NCBI RefSeq assembly: GCF_902686445.1
Contig: NC_062220.1
Coordinates: forward strand, 98,952,143 to 99,016,142
DNA from: Sciurus carolinensis
Taxonomy: Eukaryota; Chordata; Mammalia; Rodentia; Sciuridae
Reading direction: 5' to 3'
Length of the DNA stretch: 64,000 nucleotides
The translations under genes were made by a program, and so were the position numbers. The notes below the pieces were generated by a model, which ran no database searches, had not been told where the DNA came from, and worked only from the letters and a program-made list of their open reading frames with translations. Positions 12,330 to 24,438 of this stretch are shown here, piece by piece; the stretch's first letter is position 1, and each line of letters begins with the position of its first letter.

Positions 12330-12555
12330 CATGGTAGCCATTTCCAAAGTTGACTCCAGAGAGTTGACATCTGTAATCCCAGGGAGTTGGGAGTCTGAGG
12401 CCGAAGAATTGCCTGTTCACTGCTGGTCTCAACAATTTAGCTGGACCCTCAGTAGTGGTACCTTGTTTCAAAATGAAAAGGGCTGGGCATGTAGTTCAGT
12501 GCTAGAGTACTCCCTGGGTTCAATCCCCAGTATCATCCCCTCACCAAATAATAAG
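12330..12555 (+). mobile_element. B1-ID composite SINE, decayed
   Basis: The B1 part is recognised from 'catctgtaatcccagggagttgggagtctgagg' and 'gctggtctcaaca'. The ID part begins at 12480 ('gggctgggcatgtagttcag') and ends 'gggttcaatccccagta'. Between the first few bases (gcatggtagcc) and 'catctgtaatcc' there is a small insertion. It is more diverged than the copy at 8550. Confidence 0.8.
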
Positions 12556-13294
12556 TTAATTTGAAAAAGGATATTTAGCTATGAGGTTTAGCCCATTTAA
12601 GATTTACATCTAACCTTTTATTTATTTTTTTCCTGGAAGTGATAGAATCATTTCAGAGGCACCCATTTTTTTCCTGTAATTATTGCCATTGGCTTATTTA
12701 ATAATTTAATGATCTAGGAATGCTGACTGTCACCTAACGGTGAAAAAAGGCTGCATTCAAAGGACCCTTTACATTCTGCTCTGCACTCTGGAAATGATCA
12801 GATAGGCAGATCACAGACTGGGAGGCTGAGGAAGCTGGGCTTATATTCTGTACCTGCTTGATATAAAAACATGTCATTCTTCCCCTGATGTTTCTAATTA
12901 ATGGAATCTGGTGTTAATTAGTAACTTGGGATTAGACCCAAGAACCTTGAAGTTGACTTTTGTGTAGAAACATATTTATGTGGTAGGTAAGACAAACTGA
13001 TAGTATTTTGGAGTAGAAGGAGATTTTCCACTCCATTGTTATTTTCTGTATGGCTTTTACTGAGTACAAATCAAGCCAATATTACAGTCCATTTATTCAG
13101 TCTTTTCAGCTCCCTTTCAGGCATCTCAGGAATGTTAGAATGGACATTGACTAAAACACCCAGCCTTGCATGGAAGAGGTAGGTACCACTGTAAGCAGAG
13201 TCGTTGGGGAAACAGATCAGGCAGGAAGGCTCAGGGGTTTGAGATCCTGCACTGAGATCTGCTTGTTTTGGCTCTGTTGATGTCATTGCCCTTG
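12556..13294. other. unique sequence, no gene seen
   Basis: No repeat or exon recognised. The 77-codon minus-strand frame at 13071-13304 runs into the neighbouring MIR and has no domain. Confidence 0.4.
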
Positions 13295-13440
13295 AAAAAT
13301 TCACCCAATCTCTCTCTAGGTCTCAGTTTCCTCACCTGCAAAATAGGAATCAGTGCCCCTCAATGGTCTCTAAGGAGCATTGGGAAGTTTGCTTATTAAT
13401 GATGCTAAGAATGCTAGGAACTTATAAATATTTCTTAAGA
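13295..13440 (+). mobile_element. MIR SINE fragment
   Basis: Contains the MIR plus-strand core 'tctaggtctcagtttcctcacctgcaaaataggaat', followed by a diverged segment ending 'gctaggaacttataaatatttc'. The tRNA-like head is missing or unrecognisable. Confidence 0.75.
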
Positions 13441-16400
13441 AGAGCTGGTATCTTTCCTCTCACTATAAGATTGGAGGAAATATGCAACATCTCTTCTGTT
13501 CATCTGTAATTTAGTCAGCTTGTGTACATACTGCATTGCATTAAACGCTGAACTCTGATCCTAGTGTTTAAACATATTAAATACAAAATATGAGTAGTAT
13601 AAATTGTATGAAACACTTTTGTCTCCTACTTGGAGGCCTAACAATGCAGGGTCATGACAAACGTTATACAGACACTGCAAAGAGTAAGTGGAAGTCTTTT
13701 AGACAGTGACTAGAAAATAGTCTTACAGCAAAAGTAGTAGAAGCCCAGCACTGGGGGATTTATAAGTAGTCCAAAGAAAACTGAGGGTGGGCAAGGGCTA
13801 GAGAGGTTTGTTTATTTTATTTGCACATTAACTTTTACAATACTTTTCCTCTAAAGAGCATAAAAAATCTTCACAGATTACAGACTCCAACTTTTAAACT
13901 CTTCTTTCCCACATCAGCTTTGCTGGGATTCGCTGCCATAAGAAAACATCACCTATTTCCCCTTTAGAAAAATAAGGTTTCAGGACAAGAGCATTTTCCA
14001 TTAGTGGTTTGGGGATAGAGGACATGAGCACAGTCTTTTTTCTGAGATCATGGTTCCAGGTTTCCAGTAATAAAAACAGAACAAGTTTCACCTGGAAGGT
14101 ACACAGAGAAGCCCAGTACCTTAGGGGGACTAGGTGAAGACACCAGGGGTACCTATCTATCGCCCATTGTTTAATTGCAACTCTAATGGTTTTCTTTATC
14201 CCAGGGTCTTCAAATTATGGATCACCCACCTTTTTCCAGATCATTGTTCTTTTGTGGATGTCTGTATCCTATGAGACATGCATCTCTTTGCAAGCTTTTC
14301 CTTGGTATATCACACCATTTTCTGATTTTGTCCTGGCCTATATATATTATATTTTTAAATTTTACTATAATACCCTGAACTCTTTAATATTTTCTGTGGG
14401 GTAAAGTTCAAGAAAAAAAGAAAGTCTCTGTGAATAGTGGTCAAAATTGTTGACAAGGAAAGTTTGAAGATAACCATGTTTTGTTTCACTTTTCAAAAAC
14501 TGTGTGTGGATGTAGAAGAACCCCAACAATTACACATATCAGCGGATCCCTCTGTCCTCTGAGAAGAAGGGAGAGATTTATGGAATCCACAAGGGTGAGG
14601 GCCACATAACCCAGTTTGAGCTTACAAGGCACTAGCTCCTTAATGCCAAGTAAATTTTGGAAATGATTCTCCTTTGCTGACAGTACCCTCATTACTGATT
14701 GTGTAGAGTAATTTATCAGGCATTTCTTAAAATAAACCGTTCATTTATACTAATAGGACTTGGCAGGAAGAAAAAATTGGCAGGACTTGGAGTTCCTAGT
14801 GTGGGTTTTTTTTCTTTCCTTTTTTTTTTTTATAATTTTGTTGCCTTGAAAAATTTAAAACACTGACTTTGAAAAGTTTTAAACACTTTGAGGAAATGGG
14901 TTTTTAGGGGCCAGCTTGAAGTTCACGAAAGTGCAAAGAATAGCATTAAAAATCTTCAATTGGAAGAAAGGAAATATTTCTGAAAATGAAGTTTACCAGA
15001 GAGAAAATAAGCACAACGTCACCAATTTTATCTTTTCACATTCTTCAGGCATTGGGCTCCTGGTGTTGATAATTTTGTTACCTACTTTTGGTATCACATG
15101 GACGGGGTTCACTTTGCTTCTCTTCCATGTGTGGTTCTATGCTCCTTCTCCTTGAAGTCTGTATCAGCGAACTGTTTCTCTTTAGTTATGCACATAATGT
15201 ATCACTGTTGTTTATATAGGCCCAAGATAGTTATTCTCAAGGCTTTCTTATTATCTTCATATTCTTAGCCTTGGGCTATGACAATAAATTTTCATCATAC
15301 GTTCCCTTGGAATTAAAAGGACATTACTAGAATTGATAACATTTTCTCCCAAATAAAATGATAGTTATGGAAATCATAATAAAACATAAGTAGAAACTGA
15401 ATCTTTAGGCTCTGGAAAAATACATCAGTTCTCCACCAGCACTGGGAATATGGAAGGACTGGTAGCCACACTCTGACTTGATGATCAAATGCACACCTCT
15501 GCACACAGATATGTTTATGTGCATATGTATATGTATTTAATATGTATATACATTTTAATATGTATAGACATTTGTATACACACATGTATTTTTTTTTAAA
15601 GGAACGAAGTTGTATGAGTTATAGCATATGTTGAAACCCAGACATAGGAATAGGCTGTGTGACTGCAGATAAATGCAGAAATAATAAATGTTCTCTGGGA
15701 ATAAATGAAGTTATTCAAAAGTTCAGGGGTCTATTGGTGGTCAAATTCCTCTAAAGAGGGTAACATGCACTAAGTGAAATTGATAGTAATAAGCTGGAAA
15801 GTGTTTTTCCACCATCAAATTGACTTCACCTTCTTCTTAGGCAGCTTCCATAGCTGACATTTTAACATCAAATGGTGGTTATCTCTTTGTTTCCATCTTC
15901 TTTTCAATCAGGAACTTCAAACTTGTTATTTTAGTAAAACTAAACATTTATATTGCTTTATCATTTTCAAGCTTTTCTATAGCTGATATTATAAGGTGTA
16001 TGATTCCTGAAAAATGTCCAACAGGAATATATCTACATGTTAACAATTATTATGCTAAAAATAATAATTCTGAGTGATAAAACTATGGGTAATTTTTTTC
16101 CTTTTTTATTTTTCTTTAACTTTTTTCCAATAATTTACAATTTATTTCAATATTTTAAAAATGTCCAGTCCTCAGCATTGCCTAACAAATAAATAAAACT
16201 AAATTTAAAAATGTTTTCAGAAAAAGGAGAAAAAAAGAAGTATCTATTATTTTTTAGAGATACAGTAATAAAGAGAATATGTTTTTTCTTAGAAATTTAA
16301 GGTATAGCCATTATTTCTTTCTCCTTATGCATTGAGAATTTGAGTTGTACATAGTCATATTATTTTCTATGTATGCTTAGTTTTATTCTATATTCTTAAT

Positions 16401-16909
16401 TTTAAATGTTCCTGACCCATTCATCAATCACTTCTCCATCTCTAGCTTACTCATCTTTATATTGCTGGTACATAATTTTTACCTTCAGACTGTATATTAA
16501 AACAAATGTATGCCAAAATTTTGAGATCCCATCACGAGTTTATTTCAGTTTTTACCCGTGGTCTATGATGAGGAGATTCTTGTGCTTTGAAAGTTTCCTT
16601 ATCTTCCCAACCAAGAATTTCTCACATCTTTAGCAGAACTTCTCCTGCAGGACCAAATTTACATCATTGCTTTTAATCCCAGTTGAATATTGTCTAGAAA
16701 ACTTGGAGGGCAGTGTGTATTTGTATCAGCAGAAGGATTCATTGAGCCTAAGAATAATAAGGGAATCCAGAAAAAATTAAATGATTTCTGTCAAGGAAAA
16801 AAGTAGTACCATTAGCCGCATTTCTTGCCCCTTTGCAGACTGAATCCATCTCGTGAAGTTCTATGTTCTTGTTTAGCAAGGCAACAGAGGAATGGGGGAA
16901 AGGAGTTAT
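13441..16909. other. long unique AT-rich stretch, no gene seen
   Basis: About 3.5 kb without a confidently nameable element. Frames of 65-90 codons (such as 15313-15585 minus, Tyr/Ile-rich because it crosses an ATGT-type repeat) carry no domain. T-rich runs occur at about 14803-14832 and AT-rich sequence at 16080-16300. Confidence 0.45.
15505..15592. repeat. (ATGT/TATG)n-like simple repeat
   Basis: Degenerate alternation of tatg/tgta units ('gtgcatatgtatatgtattt' and following), ending in T8. It generates a spurious minus-strand frame rich in Tyr and Ile. Confidence 0.7.
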
Positions 16910-16922
16910 TTGATGATGATTC
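16910..16922. repeat. target-site duplication, left copy
   Basis: ttgatgatgattc, identical to 17136-17148 on the other side of the B1-ID SINE. It was made by L1-machinery-mediated insertion. Confidence 0.9.
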
Positions 16923-17135
16923 CTTTATTTTGGGGGCAGGAGTACCGGGGATTGAACTGAGGGACATTTGATCACTGAGTCACATCTCCAGCCCTATTTT
17001 GTGTTTTATTTAGAGACAGGGTCTCACTGAATTGCTTAGCACCTCACTTTTGCTGAGCCTGGCTTTGAACTCACCATCCTCCTGCCTCGACCTCCCGAGC
17101 TGCTGGGATTACAGGCATGCACCACCGTGCCTGAC
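16923..17135 (-). mobile_element. B1-ID composite SINE (MEN-type) with target-site duplication
   Basis: In reverse complement the left half is B1-like (gtcaggcacggtggtgcatg, 'cctgtaatcccagcagctcgg...', 'tgagttcaaagccaggctc', 'agaccctgtctct'), and the right half is ID-like ('agggctggagatgtgactcag', 'gttcaatccccggtactcc'). The 13-bp direct repeat ttgatgatgattc flanks it at 16910-16922 and 17136-17148 without mismatch. This gives exact boundaries and marks a retroposition event. It is the cleanest SINE in the window. Confidence 0.95.
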
Positions 17136-17148
17136 TTGATGATGATTC
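17136..17148. repeat. target-site duplication, right copy
   Basis: Second copy of ttgatgatgattc. It lies directly next to the 5' end of the minus-strand SINE. Confidence 0.9.
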
Positions 17149-18360
17149 TTTTTATCACAGCAGCTTGGCATAGCTAACAAGTTCAGACCTTTTCACTATA
17201 GGTCTTTAACTTTTTTGTTGCATTTTCTTTCCTTTCTATACCTTTCTGGGAGGAGAACTCAGATTCAATACGTTTGAGTGAGAGGATAACTTCTGTGTAA
17301 TATCAACTGAGTTCTGTGACTGTGGGGAGGTATTGGGGTTTACTTGATTCTGTCCTGAGAAAAAATCATTTTCTGTGCAGGTGCATCTTCTTGGCATCAA
17401 AATTAGTGAGAACCCCTCACACACCAGCCAGAAATGGAAAGGATTCTGCCTTTTGTTAAAATTTCTGTGTGGGCACAGCTTTCTAAAGCTTGCCACAAGG
17501 AGGCCAGCTGGTGCAAGCAGGAGGACATGGGGCTACCTTGCCTCTGGAGTTGCTTAGTCCTGGGGCTGAGAGGGTAGGGAGAATCTCAAGTAGAATGAGA
17601 CAGAATTTTCAAGCCCACAGGTCAACTAGCTTTGACAGGTTTAGAAAACTTTTTTCAGTCAGCTTGCCTACATTGTGTAACTTTCTCCCTATTTCCTTTA
17701 TGTTCGTTGATATTTAGTAGAGAAACTTTGAAACATTCCAGCCCAATTTCTGCTAAATAAATAAAGGAGACCCAATTTTGGTCATGTTTATTTTTGACAT
17801 TAAGTGGGGGAGAGCAGTAAGGGACTCCTGATAGAAGGCATAAGAATCAGAGCAGAAAACAGAGATAATGGAGGCAAAGGTCAAAAGGGACTGAGTTGGG
17901 TGTTCATTCAGACACCTGTCTCTGGCCATAGATTCTCTGGCCAATGCTAAACTCTGAAGATTCCTGAGCATGCCTCAATAAAACAAATAGCCCTGTAGAT
18001 GAATTACTAAGAAAATGGACAAATTCTCACGTATACGAGAATTTAGGCTGATTTGCTCTTACCTCTAAACCTCAGAGATTTCTTAGTTATTAAACCTGGA
18101 TTGCTATGATTTACTCACTTAAAAGAAGTAGTATGTCATAGCAAAATTGGTTTGTACTCTCAGTAAATTAACATAACACGAATTTGCACTGAAAAGCCAG
18201 CAGAGGGGAAATATGGGGAATGATATTGGCCAAATTATATTGTTATATGGTGTTCATGTATGAATATGTAATAATAAATCCCACCATGATGTGTAACTGT
18301 TATGCACCAATAAAAATATGGAGAAAAAAACAGAAAAATATTGGCAAAGAAAAGGACAAA
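17149..18360. other. unique sequence, no gene seen
   Basis: Frames of 60-86 codons at 17236-17971 overlap each other on both strands and have no recognisable domain. No nameable repeat is seen. Confidence 0.4.
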
Positions 18361-18386
18361 GCAACAACAACAACAACAACAACAAA
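18361..18386. repeat. (CAA)n microsatellite
   Basis: Eight tandem CAA units. It is translated as Thr or Leu repeats in the spurious frames that cross it. Confidence 0.9.
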
Positions 18387-18399
18387 ACAAGCCAATTGG

Positions 18400-18498
18400 A
18401 TACTGAGCTCCAAAAGGGCAATGTTATCTCTATCACTTTTGATACCTCAGTGCTGAACATGGGTGTATAACTCAGGAAATGCTTGTTGAATGAATATA
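18400..18498 (+). mobile_element. L2 3' end fragment
   Basis: Matches the L2 terminal pattern: 'actgagctccaaaagggcaatgttatctctatcac', then 'cctcagtgctgaacat...' and 'ctcaggaaatgcttgttgaatgaat'. Confidence 0.65.
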
Positions 18499-21379
18499 CA
18501 TAACAGTGTGGAGCCTTTTACAGTGTCTGAGTATTTCTATCCCTGCTCACTGTGCTTTCTTTGAAAGCCTAGTGTGACAAGTCAGAATTCCCAAGATGAT
18601 TATCAGAGCCTGGCTTCAGAGCAAACAGAGGCAAGTCTTTGGAACAGGTGTGAGGCAGGGCAATTCTGCGCCACTCATCAGAATGTCTTTGTGTATCTGT
18701 CTTTAAGTTCCTGTGACAGTCTCCCTACCACAGGGCTAGCAGTGTTCTTTCCCTATCATATTCAGTTTTAAGTGGGCCTTCAGAACTGCTAAAGTCACCC
18801 CTCTTGTCCTAGATACGTCAAACACTTTTCAATCATTAAAATCCCTATTTTCCTGGGTATTATATTCAGAGTACTAGAGTCACTTGCTTCTTGGAGGAAC
18901 TTTTGTTTATGAATCCCCTATTAACACACCAGATTCTTCATCTCTTGGGTGAGCAAGTATTCATTCACTGATCCCCGTCGAGTTCATTTTTTATGTAGAG
19001 GGGACTGGGGAAGAAAATAAATGTAAAACAATTATAACTAAATAACTTAAAAATTCCTTGAGAATAGTTTGAGCCACTTCACTAGACATGATTGGAATAT
19101 ATTCCAGTGCTACTCAGATTGTGGGGAAGGCAAGGGCCAGCACTGAGTGAAGCCTTAGCCTTCAGCCTTTGTTCTTATGTCTTTTTTTTTTTTTTAAATC
19201 CGAAACCATTCACTTAATAACACTGAGTGTTCTTTTCATCACTCTGAAATAAACGATTCTTTACTCATGTCGGAAATAAATAATATTAACAAACATGTCT
19301 GTAGGAGCCCACATATGCAAAGTAATATTGTGTATAAAATCTTGATAGAAAAATATTCTGTAGAATGAATTATAAGGGGATATTCACATTCTGAGTAAAT
19401 AGCTAGCCAGCATTAGTCAACCCCATGGCAAATGCTTGCTACTACGCTTCTCCTTAGGACAACCCCTCCAACATTTGTAAATCTACATTTTATCAACTGA
19501 AAACTACCTATCAAAGTGAAGTAGGATGTATACAAAATTGATATCATCCATTTCTTCTGGTAAGAAGCAAACCTACTAGATTGGTCACCCCTAGAGAAGG
19601 TGGCTGTCTCCAGATTGGCTTGGTCTGGCTACCTGTTTGTTCACTATTCTTTAGGGGTAGGAACCATGCTTAACTTAGCTCAGAGATGAATTCTGAGAAT
19701 CAGGTGGGCAGGCTTCCTATTTTCTGTAACCTAATCCTTTCAGTATCTACATCAATAAATAAATCTCACAAATTTAACTAAAAGAACATTAGTCCTAGCT
19801 ACAAAGTATAAATTTAATATTGAGATTTCTTTGGACCAAATCAGTAATCAAGAACTTAAGGTAAATCCAGGAAAAGTCTTCAGGGCTTGGTCACAGTAGG
19901 AAGGAAATATTAATACCTTGATAAGCACTTTTCCTTTTATGTGTAGCACACACTACCATTTCCAAAGTAGTATATAAAGAAAAAAAATTTAAGACATAAA
20001 GCATACACACAGAATTTTCTAAATGAGTGGGTTTCAGAGTGAAAAATTGTAACTTCAGAGTGAAAAATTATTATTGTATTACAATTTAGCAAAACTGTTA
20101 ATTAGGCATCTGTTGCAATTTAGTTCAAAGCAAAATAATATTAGCTTACATAATGCCTTGATTTCCCTACAGAAGACCAGTAAGTAAAACATTGATTAAG
20201 GCTTATGAAATTTGAACATATTATCTCAATCATAATGACAATAGTATGCTGAGACCACAGTTCACGAAGAAAATGATTTAGTGAAGAGTAGAATGAAGAT
20301 AGCCACTATTAATGAATTTGCTAAAGATTATTTTCTATAAGATGTGTGTTATATAATGTTCCTAGTTTCATATATGCAACATATTGTTTTTGATTAGCAA
20401 AAAGAAAATTATTATCTCAGCTGAGATTGGCCTTATCATAAGTTATTTGGCTTAACCTGGCAGTCATGTCTAATTTTAATTATGTTAATAAATGGCAAAG
20501 ATATTCACATGCTAGAATTTAAAATAAGGTACATTAGCAGAAACAATTCTGAATATATTTTGTTAATTATGTTGTTGCATATTATATGAATAAGTATTAT
20601 ACAATTACATGTTGCAATTATAGTAAATGAAAAATCAAGCTGGGAAATGTATAATCTGGGTATACAAAGGAGTGATATTTAAAATACTTAAAAATAGTCT
20701 GTCATGGGCCCTCACCAAAAATTACAAGATGATCATCATGGTATCAGAGCAGTGTCCCTGAAGCTACATCCTGAACTAGATGTTAGCCCTTCAGATTTGA
20801 ATCACTGGGAATTTCAGCAGGATTCCAAGGAGGGTACTGGGGATGCGGGACAATAATCATTTACTAATTAATATGAAATTTATCAATTTTAATAAGTGTG
20901 GGTATACCTGTGCATACACGCTGAATATCAGCCCTGATGAATATCAAATTGTCTGTTAGTAACCATTGGATTCAGTTTTCATTAACTTTGCAAAGCAATC
21001 TGTCCTAACTCCAGAGCCTCCATGTCAAGATTAATTTATAAGCCCAGGGTAGGTACAAAGAGAATAATGTATACACACTGCATTAAATGCTTAGAAAGTA
21101 CCCAGAGCTACACTGGTTTGTAGCATATCAACATGCCCACCAAAAAATAAGAAAAACCGAATATTTTTAATTTTTTAATTTTCAAAATTTTTTGAAAGCA
21201 CTTAAAAAATACCCAGAAAATTAGGGCTTCAGTGGCAGTATCCCAACGAGAAAGGAAGCACATTAAAATAAGTCCTATGCATCCTGCCCTTGGGCATTAC
21301 CATTCTTTGGTGCCTGGCATTGAGACCTGCCAGCAAATGCTCATATGAATTTTTCTGGGTTTGAACTGAGAGACATTTA
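18499..21379. other. unique AT-rich sequence, no gene seen
   Basis: About 2.9 kb with no exon and no confidently named repeat. A T14 run lies at 19182-19195. A short local duplication, 'cagagtgaaaaatt', occurs at about 20035-20048 and again about 17 bases later. Confidence 0.45.
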
Positions 21380-22655
21380 AGTAAGCTGGAGCACAAGGGA
21401 CCAAGATCTCAGAGAAAAATGGATATTAGAGATAAACATGAGACTCTGAAGGATGGAGAGAAGGCAGATCAGCTAGGGATCTTGGGATCCAAATATCAAC
21501 ATGGCAGTCAGTTCCCTGGCATTTCTTTTTGCCTTGTGTATCCCAGGCTGAGTGTTGGAGAAGCTGGCAATCAAGAAACACCAAGATTGGGGTGGGTGGG
21601 GAAGAAAACTTCAAGAATTGCTGGGTCTCTAAAATGGGCCCACCAGAAAACATACAGACAATAATGTACCTAGTTCAGCCAAATACCACAAGAAAACCTA
21701 GCAGCTGCACCTGCACTACTATCGGCAAAGGTAGAGGGGTCAAGTTCTTACCCTTGACCAGCTGAAATGGTGATTGGCATATCCACCCTGTAACATGTAC
21801 CCACCCTGGGGTTGAATCAGGGAAAGGTAAGTGGGGATCTTGGACTTTCATCCCAGTCTGGCAGTAATGAGGACCACTCCCTTAGCAAAAGCAGAAAGCC
21901 ATAGAGAGAGTGGACTTCCTCCCCTCCCAGTGGTAACAAGACACTCCTCCCATCCCTGCTGGGATGGTGTCACAGGAGGTCAAGAGGCCTCCATTATCTC
22001 GCAGTAATAACAAGCCACCCACTCTGCCTGCTATATCAGTGGAAGCCACAAGGGTTGGAACAAGTAGATTCTCCCACTTGCTCTGTATGAATCAGGGTGG
22101 TTTTGGCAGAGACTTAGTATGGAATCTGAACTCACACCTCTGACCAGATAAGGAATCAATACTCCTTAGCAGGATATCAATGGAGATAAAATGGGGAATC
22201 TGGACTTCTACCCTTACCTTGCAGTAATGAGGCAACATCTCCTTTCCCTGCCAGCATGGACTCATAGGAGATCTGCTAAGACAGAACATTTACATAGGGT
22301 CCAGAATCTCATAATATACCAAGTTTCTAGGGTATAACTGAAATCACATACTAAGAATCAGGAAAATCTCAACTTGAATGAGAACAATAGACATACTCCA
22401 TAGATGTCAACAATGAGAATGCACAAAGGTGGGAATTATCTGACAAAAGTGTTAAAACAATCATCCTACGAAAAGAAGAAAGGAAAAAGTAACCCCCCCC
22501 CAAAAAAAAAAACCCTTCAACAAGAAATTACAAACACACAAAGGGAAAAAGTCAAAAGTCTTTGCAAAGAAATAGAACACCTCTGCAAAGAAATCAAAGA
22601 TGTAAAGAAGAAACAAATGGAAATCACAGAACTTGTTAAGCCTATAAAGTTGTAG
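21380..22655 (+). mobile_element. ancient L1 (L1M-type) 5' UTR and adjoining sequence
   Basis: From about 21780 to 22290 there are recurrent phrases with cagtaatgag or cagtaataac ('tctggcagtaatgaggac', 'tcgcagtaataacaagcc', 'ttgcagtaatgaggcaac'), 'cctgctgggatggtgtcac' and 'ccctgccagcatggactc'. These are characteristic of the 5' UTR of old mammalian L1M elements. It is followed by 'aatagacatactccatagatgtcaacaatgag' and a purine-rich stretch ending 'gaagaaacaaatggaaatca', matching the region leading into ORF1. The 83-codon Lys/Glu-rich frame at 22404-22655 lies in this part and is a relic. L1 5' ends survive rarely because most copies are 5'-truncated. Confidence 0.65.
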
Positions 22656-23134
22656 TTTTCTTCAGATGGATCTCTGTGGGGTATACATTCAAAATTTCGA
22701 CTTTTCTTCAGTCTGTCGGTCTTCACTCTCCACTTGCCCTCTCTTGTCTACTCACAGTGGTTCAGGGAGAGCTGCTACCACCTCCCTTGGTCCATAAGGA
22801 AACTTGAGTCCATTGGATTTTTCTGGTCAGATAATTTAGTTCAGGGTAAGGCACACGACCAAATCCGAAGAAAATTTTGAGGTTATTTCTGGAAATATTG
22901 GAGGAAATAGCCCCTTTTCAGTTTGGTTTGCTCAAGTGTCAAGATACAAACACAGGCTCCTGGTTGTCATATTTTTTACAACTTAATGGGAGCCTGCTTG
23001 AGGTAAGCTATTGATAGAAATGAAGATGTGATGAGAGGACGCTGCTGATGTGATTTCATCACCTAGATCCATCAGGATATTTTTGAGTTAGGTTTTCTTT
23101 TAGAATTTATTTATCCCTATTTACTTATTATTAA
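22656..23134. other. unidentified sequence, possibly LINE-derived
   Basis: Contains 'ttggatttttctggtcagataatttagttcagggtaaggcacacgac' and 'gagcctgcttgagg', which recall old mammalian repeat consensus phrases. I cannot name the family. No coding potential. Confidence 0.3.
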
Positions 23135-23415
23135 AATTTTAATTGATATATAATCATACATAGTTATGAGTGCAGTGTGCTATTTTGATACTTAAAAACT
23201 GTGTGTAAAGATCAGATTAGGGTGATTGGCATATTCATCATCTTAGATATTATCATTTCTTTGTGTTGGGAAGAATCAAAATTCTCTCTTAGCTATTTTG
23301 AAACACACAATTAAATGTAAATTGTCAGTTGTAGTTGTTGTACTGGGCTATAAACTATTAGAAGTTATTCCTCCTATCCAGCTGCACCCTTGTACCTGTT
23401 CACTAATTGTAATCC
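23135..23415 (-). mobile_element. L1 3' UTR (L1MA/L1MB-like)
   Basis: The antisense L1 3' UTR landmarks appear in order on the plus strand: 'aattttaattgatatataatca', 'gatcagattagggtgattggcatattcatcatc', 'tcatttctttgtgttgggaa', 'tagctattttgaaacacacaattaaatgtaaattg' and 'actattagaagttattcctcctatccagctg'. An old minus-strand L1 3' end. Confidence 0.85.
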
Positions 23416-23466
23416 CTGGGAGGCACAAAAGAAAATACCAATAACACATGTATTAAAATCTTAAGA

Positions 23467-23600
23467 AGGGGTTTGGGGTTGTGACCCAGTGGTAAAGTGC
23501 TTGCCCAGCTTGTGTCAGGCCCTGGGTTTAATCCTCAGCACCACATTAGAAAATAAATAAATATTATAAAGGTATTGTGTCCATCTACAAAAAAAATTTA
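23467..23600 (+). mobile_element. ID-type SINE
   Basis: tRNA-like ID head: 'ggggtttggggttgtgacccagtgg', 'taaagtgcttgcccagcttg' and the B-box region 'gggtttaatcctcagcacc'. It is followed by an A-rich tail carrying (AAAT)n and the 'aaaggtattgtgtccatctac' extension seen on squirrel ID copies, then A8. Confidence 0.88.
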
Positions 23601-23644
23601 AAAACCCTAAGAAGATATTTAATTGGTTTTATTGCAGTAAAAAC

Positions 23645-23730
23645 ACTTAACCTGAGATCTGTCTTCTTAACTCAATTTTGTGTGTGGTTCAGAATTGTCA
23701 GTTGTAGGAACAATGTTATACACCAGATCT
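23645..23730 (-). mobile_element. older L1 3' UTR, distal segment (split by later insertion)
   Basis: 'cttaacctgagatctgtcttcttaactc' and 'gtcagttgtaggaacaatgttatacaccagatct' match the antisense 3' UTR of an old L1M element. The expected continuation ('...tgattagcaac' and onward) is missing here and resumes at 24439, after the younger L1. Confidence 0.7.
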
Positions 23731-23737
23731 TAACTTT

Positions 23738-24184
23738 TTCATCTTTTTTATTATTAATTTTTAACTTGTTCTAATTAGTTATACATGACAGTAAAATGCA
23801 TTTATGCATTTTGAAAAATCATACACAATTGGAGTACAATTTCTCATTTTTTGATTGTACATGTTGTAGGATCATATCAGTCATGTAGTCATATATGTAC
23901 ATGAGGTAATAACGTCTGTTTCACTCTACTATCCTTCCTACCCCCATACCCCTTCTCCTCCCTTCATTCCCCTCTACCTAATCTAAAGTAACTCTATTCT
24001 TCCCTGGTGGCCCACCCCCTTATTGTGAATTAGCATTCACATATCAGAGAAAACATTCAATCTTTGGTTTTTTGGGTTTGGCTTATTTGGCTTAGCATGA
24101 TATTCTCCAACTCCATCCATTTACCAGCAAATGCCAGAATTCCATTCTTCTTTAAAGTTGAGTAATAGTCCATCATATAATATA

Positions 24185-24215
<31 letters not shown>

Positions 24216-24437
24216 GTATATATAACGTATATATATATATATAATGTATTTATAGTATATATATATACACAAACACCATATTTTCTTCATCCATCCGTTG
24301 AAGGACACTTAGGTGATTCTGTAGTTTAGCTATTGTGATCTGAACTGCTATAAACATTGATGTGGCTCTATCACTTACTGTGCTGATTTTCAGTCCTGTG
24401 GGTGTAAACAGAGGAGTGGAATTGAAACTATGCTGAT
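23738..24437 (-). mobile_element. 5'-truncated L1, squirrel lineage, inserted into older L1
   Basis: In reverse complement this is an L1 3' part. The plus strand shows 'aatcatacacaattggagtacaatttctcattt', the C-rich tract (ccccataccccttctcctcccttcattcccc region), 'cttatttggcttagcatgatattctccaactccatccat' and 'gttgagtaatagtccatcat', then a (TG)n(TA)n expansion, followed by the C-terminal ORF2 region ('cttcatccatccgttgaaggacacttag', 'gctattgtgatctgaactgctataaacattg'). Frames at 24057-24447 minus are ORF2 relics. It is more diverged than the copies at 48-54 kb. Boundaries are to within about 10 bases. Confidence 0.8.
24185..24270. repeat. (TG)n(TA)n microsatellite inside L1
   Basis: Compound dinucleotide repeat expanded at the L1 position that normally reads tatattccattgtgtatatata. 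It seeds an artificial Tyr/Ile-rich minus-strand frame. Confidence 0.9.
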
Positions 24438-24438
24438 T

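Noticed and set aside
18361..18460. Leu/Thr-repeat proteins on both strands
   Set aside because: Generated by the (CAA)n microsatellite and the adjoining L2 tail.
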